Positions 21,684 through 32,697 of a stretch of DNA of 64,000 bases are shown piece by piece. The notes beneath the pieces are model-generated. The model made no database searches. It had not been told where the DNA came from and worked only from the letters and a program-made list of their open reading frames with translations. The position numbers and the translations under genes were made by a program. The stretch is from Antedon mediterranea (Eukaryota > Echinodermata > Crinoidea > Comatulida > Antedonidae), in assembly GCF_964355755.1 (NCBI RefSeq), contig NC_092676.1:14674288-14738287 (forward strand), written 5' to 3'. The stretch's first letter is position 1. The number at the start of each line of letters is the position of its first letter.

Positions 21684-22969
21684 GTCGCGTGCTACAATGC
21701 ATAGTGATACCGGACCGACAGACAGACCGACAGACCAACAGACCGACCGACCGACATAGTGAACTATACTGACCGAAATTACTGAACATGTTTAAAAATG
21801 TTGAAATTTTAAAAAACATTTATATTTTTTTAATTTACACGTGCGTAGCCTGTCACTTTTGACGTGCTCGTATAACGTAAATTCGAGTTGAAAAGTAAGT
21901 CAAGAAAACAGAAATCGGGCAAAAAGAGTGAGCAACAACATTTAACGCGCAGTGCGCGCGCAAAAATATGCGCACTCATGGCAATTTTGTAAACGCTTAA
22001 AATTGCCTGAAACGTACTCTTATTTCATCGAAAATAAATTTTGAAAATTTTAAGCGTGCGTACGCATGCGTTACATGCGCTACGCACGTAATTGTATTGC
22101 CATATGATGATTTATGCCCTGAAATTTATGAGTACCAAATTTTATTTAATTGTGATTCATGGTTGTGAAGATAGAAACATCAACTCTGACCTCTCACTAA
22201 TTAACACATGGCTCACCTCTAACCGATTATCATTACACACTGACAAAACTGAGGCGATGTTAATTGGCGTCCCTCAGCGGCTTAAACACAAAACAATAGA
22301 CGTATCGATTGCTGCACAACCGATCAAAGTTGTAACTAACCACAAACACTTAGGTGTGCACATTGACAATCAACTTAACTGGCATACCCATGTCAGTAAG
22401 TTGAGCTCTACACTTTCTTTCAAAATCCACACACTTGCACGAATTAGAAAATATCTTGACAAACGTACAGCACATTTATTTTACAACACATTAATTTTAC
22501 CACACATTGACTACGGTGCTCTTCTCTGGGGCACCGGAAGTAAAACAAACATTAATAAGATTCAAAAACTTCAAAATCGCGCTATGCGTGTAGTTCTTCA
22601 AGCTCCGCCTCGCACCAGCACTCACATTCTTCTAACATCTCTACACATCATGAATGTGTCACAGAGGGTGCAGTACCAGGTAGGCTGCCTAGCTTTTAAA
22701 GCCATGAACAATATTGCCCCTCGATACATCACCCAACGATTTTCCACTGTTCCGATACACTCTATGAGGACTAGGGCTGCTTCCAGGGGAGACTTACTGG
22801 TACCCAAAGTTAAATTGGAATGTTTCCGGCGCTCTTTTATTTATTCTGCTTGTATTTTATATAATGTATTACCTTCTGTTTTGAAAGAATGTACAAATAT
22901 TAACTCGTTTAAATTTAATTTTAAAAAACACATTTTATCGTAATTGTTTAATTGAATTTTTTTTTGGAT

Positions 22970-23010
<41 letters not shown>

Positions 23011-23444
23011 TAGTTTTAAATTTAAATGTATATAGTAGATTCGTATTAGTTAAGTATAGTTTTATATATTTTGTCATTTTTAAGAGGGCCCCTGAATATC
23101 AGCTGGCCTGCGGGTTCAGCTGGAAGGGTTACCCTCTATAAATAAAGTTGAAATAAAAAAAAATAAAAAAAAATATGATTACAAACGTGATTTCGTTAAA
23201 TCGTGCGTAGACCGCGTAATTTTTTATTGCGCACCGTGAAAACATAACCACATTGATTCCTGGCCATAAGGAATATACTGTGAACAATTGACCTAGCTAG
23301 ATTAAACTGATATCAAGATAAGGTCAGAAAGCGATAAAACGCATAGTGATACCGGACCGACAGACAGACAGACCGACAGACAGATCGACAGACAGACCGA
23401 CCAACCGACCGACATAGTGAACTATAGAGTCGCTTCCACGCGAC
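21684..23444. mobile_element. DNA element with GTCGCGTG ends inserted in a LINE
   Basis: The element begins GTCGCGTG and ends CACGCGAC, with TAA on both sides (21681-21683 and 23445-23447), so a 3-bp target duplication of the PIF/Harbinger (TWA) kind. Just inside each end is a direct copy of a minisatellite flanked by 'catagtgataccggaccg' and 'cgacatagtgaactata' (21697-21766 and 23343-23427). A second LINE lies inside it. No transposase is seen. Confidence 0.7.
22100..23170 (+). mobile_element. 5'-truncated CR1/jockey-type LINE nested in the DNA element
   Basis: One open frame of about 270 codons covers the part of ORF2 after the YADD box: INTWLTSNRLSLHTDKTEAM, HKHLGVHIDNQLNW, LPHIDYGALLWG, IQKLQNRAMRVVL and a FKFNFKKHILS end. 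A 3' UTR follows with a long T run (22973-23003) and an A-rich tail at about 23150-23175. The open frame suggests a young insertion. The endonuclease and polymerase core are missing. Confidence 0.88.
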
Positions 23445-23620
23445 TAAAAACAAGTTTAGAGTCAATAGTAACACCGAGGTCTTTTTCATGATCAACTTCA
23501 TTCAATACGAAACCACGCATGGCATACAGATGCTTGTTGTTTTTCTTCCCAAAGTGCATTACTTTGCACCCTTGTTAAATTTGATGTGAAGCAAATGTGA
23601 ATAATGTGGCCTGTAGTCGG
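23445..23620 (-). pseudogene. CR1-type LINE, middle part (other side of the insertion)
   Basis: The minus strand reads CKVMHFGKKNNKHLYAMRG, then LNEVDHEKDLGVTIDSKLVF, the segment just upstream of that at 21017-21683 in a standard LINE. The break falls exactly at the TAA-flanked element. Confidence 0.8.
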
Positions 23621-23895
23621 ATTTTTGTTCTGATACAGATAGTTATGCAGGCCTATAACATAGATACAGTATGTAAGCAATCCATGGAATGATGATGGGT
23701 CAAAGAAGTAGAAGACGATGATAATTAAGAAATTTAGTCATTATTCGACATATTAAATCATTTAGGCATATACGTTTTTAAATGAATTATCTTGGAGGAG
23801 GACGGCCATTTTTATGGTTAATCTGTGACAGTATAATACAATGTATCCCGTAGGGTCAGATCTAAATCCGTATGTTTTCACATAATTACCATATA

Positions 23896-25547
23896 CTAGA
23901 GGGTGATGAGCTCGCTTCCCTAGGAAGTGTAGACGATGGTTCTCGGAATGATAACGACTCGGTTAAAAAGGTTTTAGAAGGACATTCTGGTCTGGACGTT
24001 TTCGGTCGGTTACCATTATTGAAATGCTTGATATTCGTAAAACTAAACCTATACTCACTAACCTGTTTCACAGTGTCTTAGATGATTAATAGCGTTTTAC
24101 GTATAGTGTTTATTGTTTGGCAAGACCCTTATAGTGTGGATGTGGGGAGACGGAGTTAATTTTAGGGAGGTGCTTACTCGAGGGATACGTTACATTTTTT
24201 AGTTTTAATAATATGGTACATTTACAAATAAAATCCTGTAGTAGATATGAAAAGTGGTAAAAACGAACAAATGCTTGGTAAATTGTAGATAACAGTCCGA
24301 TGAAATCTACTATTGTGTTATAAATATAATACAATATTGTGTGTATAAATGTGCATGGGCGTTTAATTTGATGGTATTTGTGGTGGGGGGGGGGGGGGTG
24401 TTCCGGGCGTTTATTCAAATAAATACCATCCTAATTGGTATGATTAATACATTATTCCGCGACACAGTGAGCCGTTTTGGCCTAAGAAGGAAGACGTTTT
24501 GGACGGCTTGCAATATGGGCAGAAGTATCACATGATCCTAATAACGGGATACAGATAGCGCACAGTATACATAAAGTCCTGTCACCGTACTCAACAAACT
24601 CGGCTATCGGGGTTTCATTCGAATTTCAAACAAAAACTCTTATCATCAGTTCTCTCGATGTAATTTTATATACTTATTCTCCACAATTAATATACACCTA
24701 TGTTTTATGAATATATTTAATTTGATATGTATTAATGTAAATAGCCTATTATTAAAAATCAACGTGTTATTCTTAGTGTTGTAACTTTCAACTGTGTTGT
24801 TTGGTACAATAGTCTGAGTGCTAATGATAAAAAGAAACTTGACCGTACTATGAAAACTGCTAGTAAAATAATAGGAAGGAATGTCAATGTTATCGATGTT
24901 ATTAGCCAAGTTAAGAAAATAATGGAAGATAACTTACACCTATTGAATGATAAATATGTTGTTAAAAAATCAGGTAGAATTTGTGCAATACCACTCGATG
25001 TAGGAAATCATTTGTCCACAAATTCATTCATGTTTCAAACTCAATATTTCAAAGATAGTTTGTTTTTTATTCCTTCTGTAAATATAACTTGTTTACTAAT
25101 ATAGTTTTTATGTATTGTATTGATATTTTTAATGTTTTATATATATGTATGTGTTTTTAAGCATCAAGGAAAACCAATTTCATGTTCGCCTTGTTGTGTT
25201 CATGACAAAGATTCATCTTATCTTACTACTGTACCTTGACATGCGCGGTCCGAAAATAAACAAAAAACTAAAATGGCTATCGCCACACACGGCCAACTTA
25301 GTTGAAACCAACCATGCAGGAAGTTGCAAGGTGATTGACACATCTTACCGTGAACCCGGAAATTACTTCTACCGCATATAGTTAAAAATCTACCGATAAA
25401 ATCCGAATTTTTTTTATAAAACCCTTTATAATATCTTCCTAAGACAGAAATATGGAACAATATCATAATATTGGAAACTAATGTTATCAAATCTACGTTT
25501 CGCGGTATATCTGAGATAGATAAGGTATAAGGTATCCAAGGCGGAGA
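23896..25547 (-). mobile_element. Helitron-like element, copy 1 (with nested LINE)
   Basis: Read on the minus strand it starts TCTCCGCCTTGG after an A and ends CTAG before a T, as Helitrons do. The same sequence occupies 43856-45064 with the same end points and flanking A and T. The 3' end here is a degraded hairpin. Shared internal landmarks include 'gtgtagacgatggttctcgg', 'ttttagttttaataatatgg', a G tract (24385-24398; 44303-44317) and 'atcaaatctacgtttcgcgg'. A LINE fragment accounts for the extra length. There are no Rep/helicase frames, so it is non-autonomous. Confidence 0.7.
24745..25225 (+). pseudogene. LINE C-terminal fragment inside Helitron-like copy 1
   Basis: A plus-strand frame reads LDRTMKTASKIIGRNVNVID and later FMFQTQYFKDS, like the end of RTE/CR1-type ORF2 proteins. 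The 3' tail has TATCTT repeats at about 25210-25222. Comparison with 43856-45064, which lacks it, defines the insertion limits. Confidence 0.6.
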
Positions 25548-25559
25548 TAATAACAACCT

Positions 25560-25795
25560 ATATTATGTGTCCGTCTTCTAAACCGTATGTATTTGGACCT
25601 TTTGTTTCTGTATTAATGTTTCAACACAAGTTTACATTGCTATGTTTGTTTCCCGTGGGTGTTTTAAATCTTTTGAGTATATACATATGATTTTATATTA
25701 TTTATTATATTTTTTATATAACATCACCTGTAAGTGGGAACATTGTTGTTGAAACGTTTTTTGAATAAATGAATAAAAATAAATAAATCTACAGT
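25560..25795 (+). mobile_element. Probable LINE 3' UTR scrap with AATAAA-rich tail
   Basis: A non-coding stretch ends in repeated AATAAA/GAATAAA words (25760-25793), as do 5'-truncated non-LTR insertions. There is no coding portion, so family assignment is not possible. Confidence 0.35.
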
Positions 25796-26149
25796 ATTAG
25801 TTTATCGTGGATCAAAAAGTTGACAATAAAAAGGAACTATGGAAAAATATTGCACAATTTTAATGAAACATATCTAGGGTTAAAATTGCTTAAATGTAAT
25901 GCATCATTCACAGATATTAATAAATACTGTCAGACCAAAATTTAACGTAGTGGTTTCCCCACAGTTGCTCATTCATTATATCGTTATAAGTTTCATGTTT
26001 TTTTTTTAGAGATTCTGTTATAATTTATGTAAGCTTTATAATATTTTTGTAAAACAGTGGAACATTATCTGAATTAACATCAATAATACTATAACATGAC
26101 ATATTAAGTAAAACATTAACATAACATTTTTTTTCTTTTCCCTTTTATT

Positions 26150-27430
26150 ATTCCAGATAAAATTATATATTAGATTTGTAACTTGTGTATATACATATTT
26201 TGGAATATCAGTAATATTTGCAGCATATGTTAATTTAGATAGTGCAAGCCTTTACAGGATTACTATTCTACCAAAAATTGAGAGATTTCTAGCATTCCAT
26301 GATTTTGAAGTCTTTTCTAGCTCTATTAATTTAACATCCAAGTTTTTCTGGTACATTCTTTTTTATTATACCCTACATATTCCTAAACTTTTATCGGATG
26401 TTTTACCCAATTTACATCTAAAGGCCTATCTATTTTGTTCTTCCAATCCAAAAAGCATTGTTTTTTTATTTAGTGCCATTCCTGATACAATTACACTGAC
26501 CGCTGTCTTAATACTTTTGTCATTACCAACATACAAGACAGTATCATCGGCTAATTGACTTATTCTAGCTTCTAAGTTATTTTCATTATTTGTTTCTTAT
26601 TCTAGATACCATTACCTCAACCACTAAAATAAATAACAGAGCAGATAGAGGACAACTTTGTCTAATACCTCTTTCCCTTTTAAAATTGTTTGAAACCCAA
26701 CCATTGTTAACTTTGGCACATTCAACGTTATTATATAATACTTTTACCCAGTTACAAAAGAACATTCCAGAATTAAACTTTTCTAGAACATCGAACATAA
26801 AATTTCTACCAATAGAATAAAAAAAGCTTTCTTAAAATATAAGGTAATTATTGCCCCTTCGATATCAGTACATTCTGTACATGTACAATAAAGCAGGTCT
26901 TCTATTAAACGAATGCTTTCACTGGCGAAACGGCCTTTTATATAGCCTTTTTGGTCTTAACTTACTATTGATTTAATAACCATTTTAAGTCTATTGGTTA
27001 ATACATGTGCAAGAATGTTTAAGTCAGTGTTTAGGAGGGTAATGGGACGCCAATTATTTAAATTTTCTCTTTCTCTATTTATCTAGGATAATTCTTGGGA
27101 ATTAAAACTTTCATTTAAAGCATCGAAAATTAAATGTTTAATATTATTCCAAAAGAACACATAACATTTAACACTTAGACCATCCGATTATGGTGTTTTA
27201 TTTTTTCCATCATTGAAAGGGTTTGTTACATTCATCAATAGTGACGTATCCTTCACAACTTTCTATTTCAGAAAGCTTTATTTATATTAGATTTACAGGT
27301 ATGTCTTAATTTTTTTCAGAGTTTATGACATTGTTTGCGTATAAACCTTCGAAATGTTGTACTTGTTCTTTTAAAATATCAATTGGGCTCGTTTCTAAGC
27401 TCCCATCTTCTTCAGATCTTCTGATATTAA
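26150..27430 (-). pseudogene. L1/Tx1-type LINE reverse transcriptase, decayed
   Basis: On the minus strand, in several frames, the order is: ILKEQVQHFEGLYANN (L1 pre-RT block), a 'TIDECNK...NKTP.SDGLSVKCY' block, then NWVKVLYNNVECAKVNNGWV and RGIRQSCPLSALLFILVVEV (motifs 3-4), then LADDTVLYVGN (YADD-box equivalent, L for Y). These patterns are those of the L1 clade, unlike the CR1-type copies elsewhere in the window. Stops and frameshifts make it inactive. Confidence 0.75.
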
Positions 27431-27443
27431 CCAGTAATCCAGC

Positions 27444-27560
27444 CTACGGAAATTGAGACTTCTTAAGATTTACTATCATTCCTAAATACTGAAGGAGCTT
27501 TAGGATATAATCCCTTTGTGACAATGCAACTAGGAAAATATCATCTAGGTATATCATTAT
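27444..27560 (-). pseudogene. Possible DIRS-type reverse transcriptase scrap
   Basis: The minus strand reads IMIYLDDIFLVALSQRD and LQYLGMIVNLKKSQF, resembling the catalytic box and following helix of DIRS/Ngaro or LTR-type polymerases ('YLDD', then 'LG..IN..KS'). It stops just before the L1-type element. Too short for a firm class. Confidence 0.45.
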
Positions 27561-27641
27561 GTGATGAATTGGATTAATTGAGTATTGAGGGCGCTGCGTA
27601 GTCATTCTGTAATAGTAATATAATTGGAATACAGGTGACAC

Positions 27642-28853
27642 TGTGTGATAAAAGACCGTGCGTAAGCAGAGCAGGTCTTTTGTTCGTTTTGTTTCAGGCT
27701 CTCGCTATGTTACAGTTTTGTTTGAGAGTTTGTTTAAGCTCTTGCTAAGTTCTTATTTTGTAAGTACTAAGCTTAACTTGTATATGTATAAGCAACTGAT
27801 TTACCATATGTTATGTTATGCTATAATCATGCTTACAATTAATGAAACTTGCATTTACAATATTTATCTTAGTTTTGCTCGATTGGAAGTATAATATCAG
27901 GAGTTGTTATCTTGTTATCACGAGTTGATGCTGTGTCATACGTTTGGTGTTGTACTATTATATTGTGATTGTTCGTTGTTAGATTGGTGTTGTGAATTAT
28001 TACTTATTGGTATAATTGACTGTTAGATACAGTGGTTGTTATTTGCTATTCATATTTTGCAGGGCTTGAATTCTTGTACTAGAAATGATTTAGGCCTATA
28101 TAATGATTTGATGCTGGAGAAACTAATAAATCGGACTGAAGGAAAGAAACAAAGCGTATTCGCTATTCCGTTGACGAAGATGTGCATTATTGGTTTCATA
28201 TTTTTTGTAAATAGCCGGGGTGCTGATTTGAGACTTCAAACTCAAATGTCAACCCGTTCCACTGGAACCTTAGAAAATTCATTTGATCTTGAGAATATCG
28301 GAATCATGAAATATGCATCTTATAGGTCTAGTGTTACCATCCAACTGTTTGGTTGAATTAGATGTTTGAGGAAATATATTGATGTGGGGAATGTATTACT
28401 TTATAGCTCTTTCTTTTAACATTTCCTTGTCAAGGTCATTATTAGGGTATTTCACACAAAAGGCATCCTCACTTTTTTGGTTGAAGTTGGTTGCTTAGAG
28501 ACCCGACTACATCTTCGTTGTCTAAAGGTATCCTCAGACAAAGTGCTTCCCGACCGCTGTCGCTTACGAGGCGTCCTAATTCTGGCTCTTTTTATAGATT
28601 AAAATTCATCTGTTGCTGTTGCATATCATTTAAGATTGCCAGTTGATTTGGTGAAAAATCAACTGTTGCTGGAGATTTAGGCCTAGACGTTGTACTTGAA
28701 ACTTTTTTAATTGGATTTTTTTGCCATTTTTTTATTTTTCTTTGTTGACGAGTGACCATGACCCATATCAAGGAGGCGTGTATCATCCTGTTCACTATCC
28801 TTTTTATACTTGAGAGTTTCTTCATTTATTATCGATATATATATAACATAACA
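27642..28853 (+). repeat. Possible 5' LTR of the Gypsy-type element
   Basis: The stretch before the primer site starts TGTGTG and ends ATAACA, TG...CA as expected for an LTR. No second copy is visible downstream, so the limits cannot be checked here. The right end is set by the primer site; the left end is a guess. Confidence 0.3.
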
Positions 28854-28866
28854 TGGTGACCCCGAC
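28854..28866 (+). other. Primer binding site matching tRNA-Trp 3' end
   Basis: TGGTGACCCCGAC is the complement of the 3' end (with CCA) of animal tRNA-Trp. Use of tRNA-Trp is known for CsRn1-type Ty3/Gypsy elements. It sits about 415 bp before the gag start. Confidence 0.6.
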
Positions 28867-29280
28867 TTCAGTTTTATATCAGAAAAGGAGGTAAATACAT
28901 GCAGAAACAACAGAGCGGACTTTTGTGAAATTTCTATACCATAGGATTCACTGGGAGCTTGGTTACCTTCAGAATTGTTAATTGGACAAGATACCTGAAA
29001 TTGGAAATACGTCACATATTACTTGGGAGTACAGTAAACAAAAAAAACTTGAGTATTCATTTTCATAAGAGGAGGATTATTGTGACACAACTTGAAGCAA
29101 ACCAACAGTACCTAGCATAGGATAAAATACACTATCTACAAGTTAAGGAAGGAGTAAGACACTCCAAACTCATACTGTACTCAAGTTGATTGATCACCAA
29201 ACACATGCTGTCAACAAGGAATTCCACTTTACTTTGTTTTGACCTAAACAAATATATATCAGTCAAATAAGGCATCAATC

Positions 29281-29980
29281 ATGGCTGAAGCAGAGCCTAC
29301 AAATCAACCAAGTGTACTTGAACAATTTAAACACTTCAAGGAAACAGTTGAAATGGCCTTTGCAGGGATCCCCAAACAAGAAGAGCAAAAAGTTAGCTAT
29401 GTCATGTTGTGGATGGGAGAAAAGGCAATGAAAATCCGACGTGGATGGTCTCTTACTGAGCAAGAGAAAAACAACCTCCCGAAACACTGGGAAAAATTTG
29501 AAGCGTTTATTCAACCAAAAACAAATTTTAATCTAGCCCGCTGTAACTTAAACAAAAACAAAAGGAAAGCATAGATGCGTATGTTGCTCGTGTTGAAATC
29601 GTATTAAAGGAGTGTGAATACCCCGATGAACAACACGACCAGCACATTCTTGAAGCAATCAAATTCGGCACAAACTCTGAAGATGTACAGAAAAAGCTCT
29701 TCCGTCAAGCGAAGACTTACACACATAGCGACGCTATCAAGTACATTCAGTCCAAAGAAGCGGCCGATAAACAATTTAACGAATTGCAAAGAGTTTCAAA
29801 AACTGGCACCACTGTTGAGGAAATAAACAAAACACTCACTCTGGCCAACGCCACAGTCAATTAAACCTGATCAAAAACTGCTCCAACTGCGGTACAGAAA
29901 GAAAAGAATGTAAAAATTGCGGCAAGAGCAATCACTGGGCGAGGAAGTGTAGAGTGAAACAATTCAACAAAACGACCCAG
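29281..29980 (+). pseudogene. Gypsy-type gag, frameshifted
   Basis: The start MAEAEPTNQPSVLEQFKHF opens a capsid-like reading frame to 29574. It continues in another frame (ESIDAYVARVEIVLKECEY, then IKYIQSKEAADKQFN) to about 29860. A zinc knuckle, CKNCGKSNHWARKC (C-x2-C-x4-H-x4-C), preceded by an extra Cys pair, ends it near 29945. At least two frameshifts separate these parts. Such proteins form the particle of LTR retrotransposons. Confidence 0.82.
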
Positions 29981-30119
29981 AACCGACAATACAATCAAAA
30001 GCGCCCAAACAAAGGGAAACAGTATCGTCGCACGCAGGAGATTACAATAGAAGACTCGGATGACCCAACAAATTACGGTAGGAAATTTCAGAACCATGGT
30101 GAGATAACGGTTGACACAG

Positions 30120-31075
30120 AACATAATAGTCACATCGTGAACAAAACTAAATTCCACGTGTCAAGCTATGGGAATAACCTATTCGGACTGAAACTTTGCA
30201 AAGCACTAGTTATTCTTAGAATTTTATGCGACGATCAATGCATCGATTGCAATGGACACTTTGATGTTTGCGAGGTGTCAGAAAAAAACAGACAAAAAAG
30301 AGGAAGTAATCCAACAACACAAAGACATCTTCACAAGTATAGGATGTATGAAAACACCCTATAAAATTAAACTATCAAATGAAGCTACACCTGTGGTGAA
30401 TCCCGTCCGCAAAATGCCAGATGTACTCAAAATACCTCTGAGAAAAGAGTTGGACAGACTGTTAGACTTGGACATTATCAGACAGATGGACGAGCCAACA
30501 AAATGGGTAAATTCCATAATCTTAGTTACAAAACCAGATAAAACACTAAGAATCTGTCTTGACCCAAGAAACCTAAATAAATACATCCAGCGACCTCGTC
30601 ACTACACACAAACCCTCGACGAGGTACTTCCTAGATTAAGTGGATGTCAACAATTCAGCACATTTGATGTACGTAGTGGCTATTGGAATATCCCGCTACA
30701 CGAAGACAGTCAAGCACTGACGACATTTAACACTATATATGGAAGATTTTGCTTTAAGCGACTAGCTTTTGGACTTTCAAGTTCACAAGATCTCTTCCAA
30801 AGAGAAATGGACTCTTCCAAAATATTCCAAATGTGTATTGCATCGCAGACGATTTATTGGTAGCAGCCGAAACAAGACAAGAGCATGACAAAGCAGTCAC
30901 AGACATATTTAGAACCTGTCGAACAAGCGGCATCAAGCTAAATTCAGAAAAGTGTCGTTACCTACAAGATAGTGTAAAATTCTTTGGACATATGTTATCC
31001 AAAGATGGCATGCGGCCTGACCCATCAAAGGTAATAAGCAAATTGAAAGCCCCAACCGACATATAAGAAGACGTT
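30120..31075 (+). pseudogene. Gypsy-type pol: linker and reverse transcriptase, broken
   Basis: A KFHVSSYGNNLFGLKLCKAL segment typical of the protease-RT junction follows gag closely. The protease active site is missing, so there is an internal deletion. RT motifs follow: VVNPVRKMPDVLKIPLRKEL, PTKWVNSIILVTKPDKTLRI, FDVRSGYWNIPL, FKRLAFGLSS, then after a frameshift the catalytic IADDLLVAAET and FFGHMLSKDG. RNase H and integrase are absent. The frame joins BEL-type sequence soon after 31066. Confidence 0.85.
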
Positions 31076-31089
31076 GAGGACGAAGGGCG

Positions 31090-31800
31090 CAGATTACACC
31101 ATGATGTCAAATCAGGTTTTAATAACTTGCATAACTTATATGGAGACAAAGAGTTTAGACTTCCAAACATATATTCAAAGGATACATTGCCTGTCAAAAA
31201 AGAGCATATTTTAACACAAGATGTTGGGGATGAGTGGTTGTCCCAGAAGTTGATAAAGAAATTCGCTTGATGTTGGGTAATACTGTGGCCGAGGAATATA
31301 CTCCCCTGGAAGTGGTTACAGGCCTGCCGGGGTCACCTTATGCATCAAAGACAGCATTGGGCTGGATTTTGTCGAGCATTGTAAGACAGGGTTAGACAGC
31401 TATTTATAAAGCCTGTAAATAAAGTGTAACTGCAAGCCATTTAAGAATTTGAGCAGTTTAATAACATGTTAAAGGATTCTATATATATTGATTTCACAGA
31501 TAGATCAACAGAGTTGGCAGGATTATCTGTGGAAGACAGATTTTGTGGACGGACATGTGTTACCTCTACCATGGCGAAACCAGAGTACAGTTTTGCCCAA
31601 TAATAGATTTTTGCTTATCAAACGGTTTAAGTCCATAGAAAGGAGATTCCAAAGTGATCCGGAATTAAGAAATATGTATAGCGAAGCTGTGAATCAAATG
31701 TTAAAGCAAAGATACATGGACGAAGTTACTATGTCAACCACACATGAAGGGAAAAGAGTATGGTATATACCTCATCACACTATATCTAATGGCTGAAAGC
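31090..31800 (+). pseudogene. BEL/Pao-type fragment: A17 peptidase end and RT start
   Basis: TLPVKKEHILTQDVGDEWL and, after a frameshift, RLMLGNTVAEEYTPLEVVTG and PYASKTALGWILSS match the LIG...PLEV...LGW pattern of the BEL A17 protease region. HVLPLPWRNQSTVLPNNRFL, KSIERRFQSDPELRNMYSEA and VWYIPHHTIS match the segment leading into BEL RT. No catalytic RT box follows. It is a separate element from the Gypsy copy upstream. Confidence 0.72.
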
Positions 31801-31814
31801 CAGATTTCCATATC

Positions 31815-32695
31815 AAGTGTCCCATTACGGAAGAGAAAGGACCAAGCGACGGTATTTATGTTAGAGTGCGGCAGATGTACATACTCTTTTTAGAAAGACA
31901 TTTTCCCAATGCCTACTTACAGGTAAAGAGTGGAACACAGCCAGAGTCGGTCGCATGTGAGGTAAAGTACCCCATTTATTTAAAGTACTTCAACGACAAT
32001 TTTAATTATGGCTTTGGCCGTCCACATACTGATATTTGTGGTTTGTGTGCAGAGTTGGAATTAAAGATCCAGTTAGAAAAAAATGCTGCAACAAGAGGAC
32101 ATCTAAAGACGGAACTTTAGCTGCACAAGAGGAAGGCACGGTCATACTATAACAAACTTAAGCGAGATTCTGAGATCGCCAAAAATGATGCCGAAGTGGA
32201 AACTCTGGCAATCGATTTCGAACAAAATATTCCTTACCCCCATCTTCCTGTTGGGGAAATATTTTACATGAGACAGCTTTGGTTGTATAACTTTTGTGTA
32301 TAGGCCTATAGTTCTGAAACTAGAAAATCTACCATGTATATGTGGCCAGAAACGACAGCTTGCCGGGGTGCTAATGAAGTAATGTCTTGCCTTAAGCACT
32401 ATATAGATAACAAGCTATCACGTGGTGTTAAAAAACTTAATTTATATTCAGATGGATGCAGAGGTCAGAACCACAATCATGTTGTTGTTCAGATTCTGTT
32501 CTACCTATTAAAGAATAGGGACTCAATCTGAACTTGCCAGTAAGAGGCCATAGTTTCCTTCCCTGCGATCGACATTTTGCAACCATAGAACGAAGGAAGC
32601 GAAAAAATGGATACAGTGCAATGGTATCCAGAATGGATAGCTATGGCTGAACAGTCATTTGAAGTAGTAAGAGTAACACAAGATATCATTTAAGA
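31815..32695 (+). pseudogene. DDE-like (DUF7869-type) transposon gene, broken
   Basis: Fragments read EKGPSDGIYVRVRQMYILFL, YGFGRPHTDICGLCAELELK, PYPHLPVGEIFYMRQLWLYN, STMYMWPETTACRGANEVMS and LNLYSDGCRGQNHNHVVVQI, then a WYPEWIAMAEQSFEVV end. This layout, including 'DGCRGQN' and a Cys pair in 'DICGLC', recalls the poorly studied DUF7869 proteins found in many animals, thought to come from a DNA transposon. The match is from memory. Several stops and one AG-like boundary (near 32304) break the frame. Confidence 0.5.
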
Positions 32696-32697
32696 TT

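Noticed and set aside
28036-28356. 106-codon frame before gag
   Set aside because: It lies in the possible LTR, with no recognisable domain and no continuation after the stop.
29861-30157. Minus-strand open frame opposite gag
   Set aside because: It is hydrophobic only because it is antisense to the basic gag tail and zinc knuckle. No family resemblance.
30120-31800. Gypsy and BEL pieces read as one retrovirus-like pol gene
   Set aside because: The RT of the first part is already complete through the catalytic box. The second part begins again with protease-type BEL sequence, so two elements abut.
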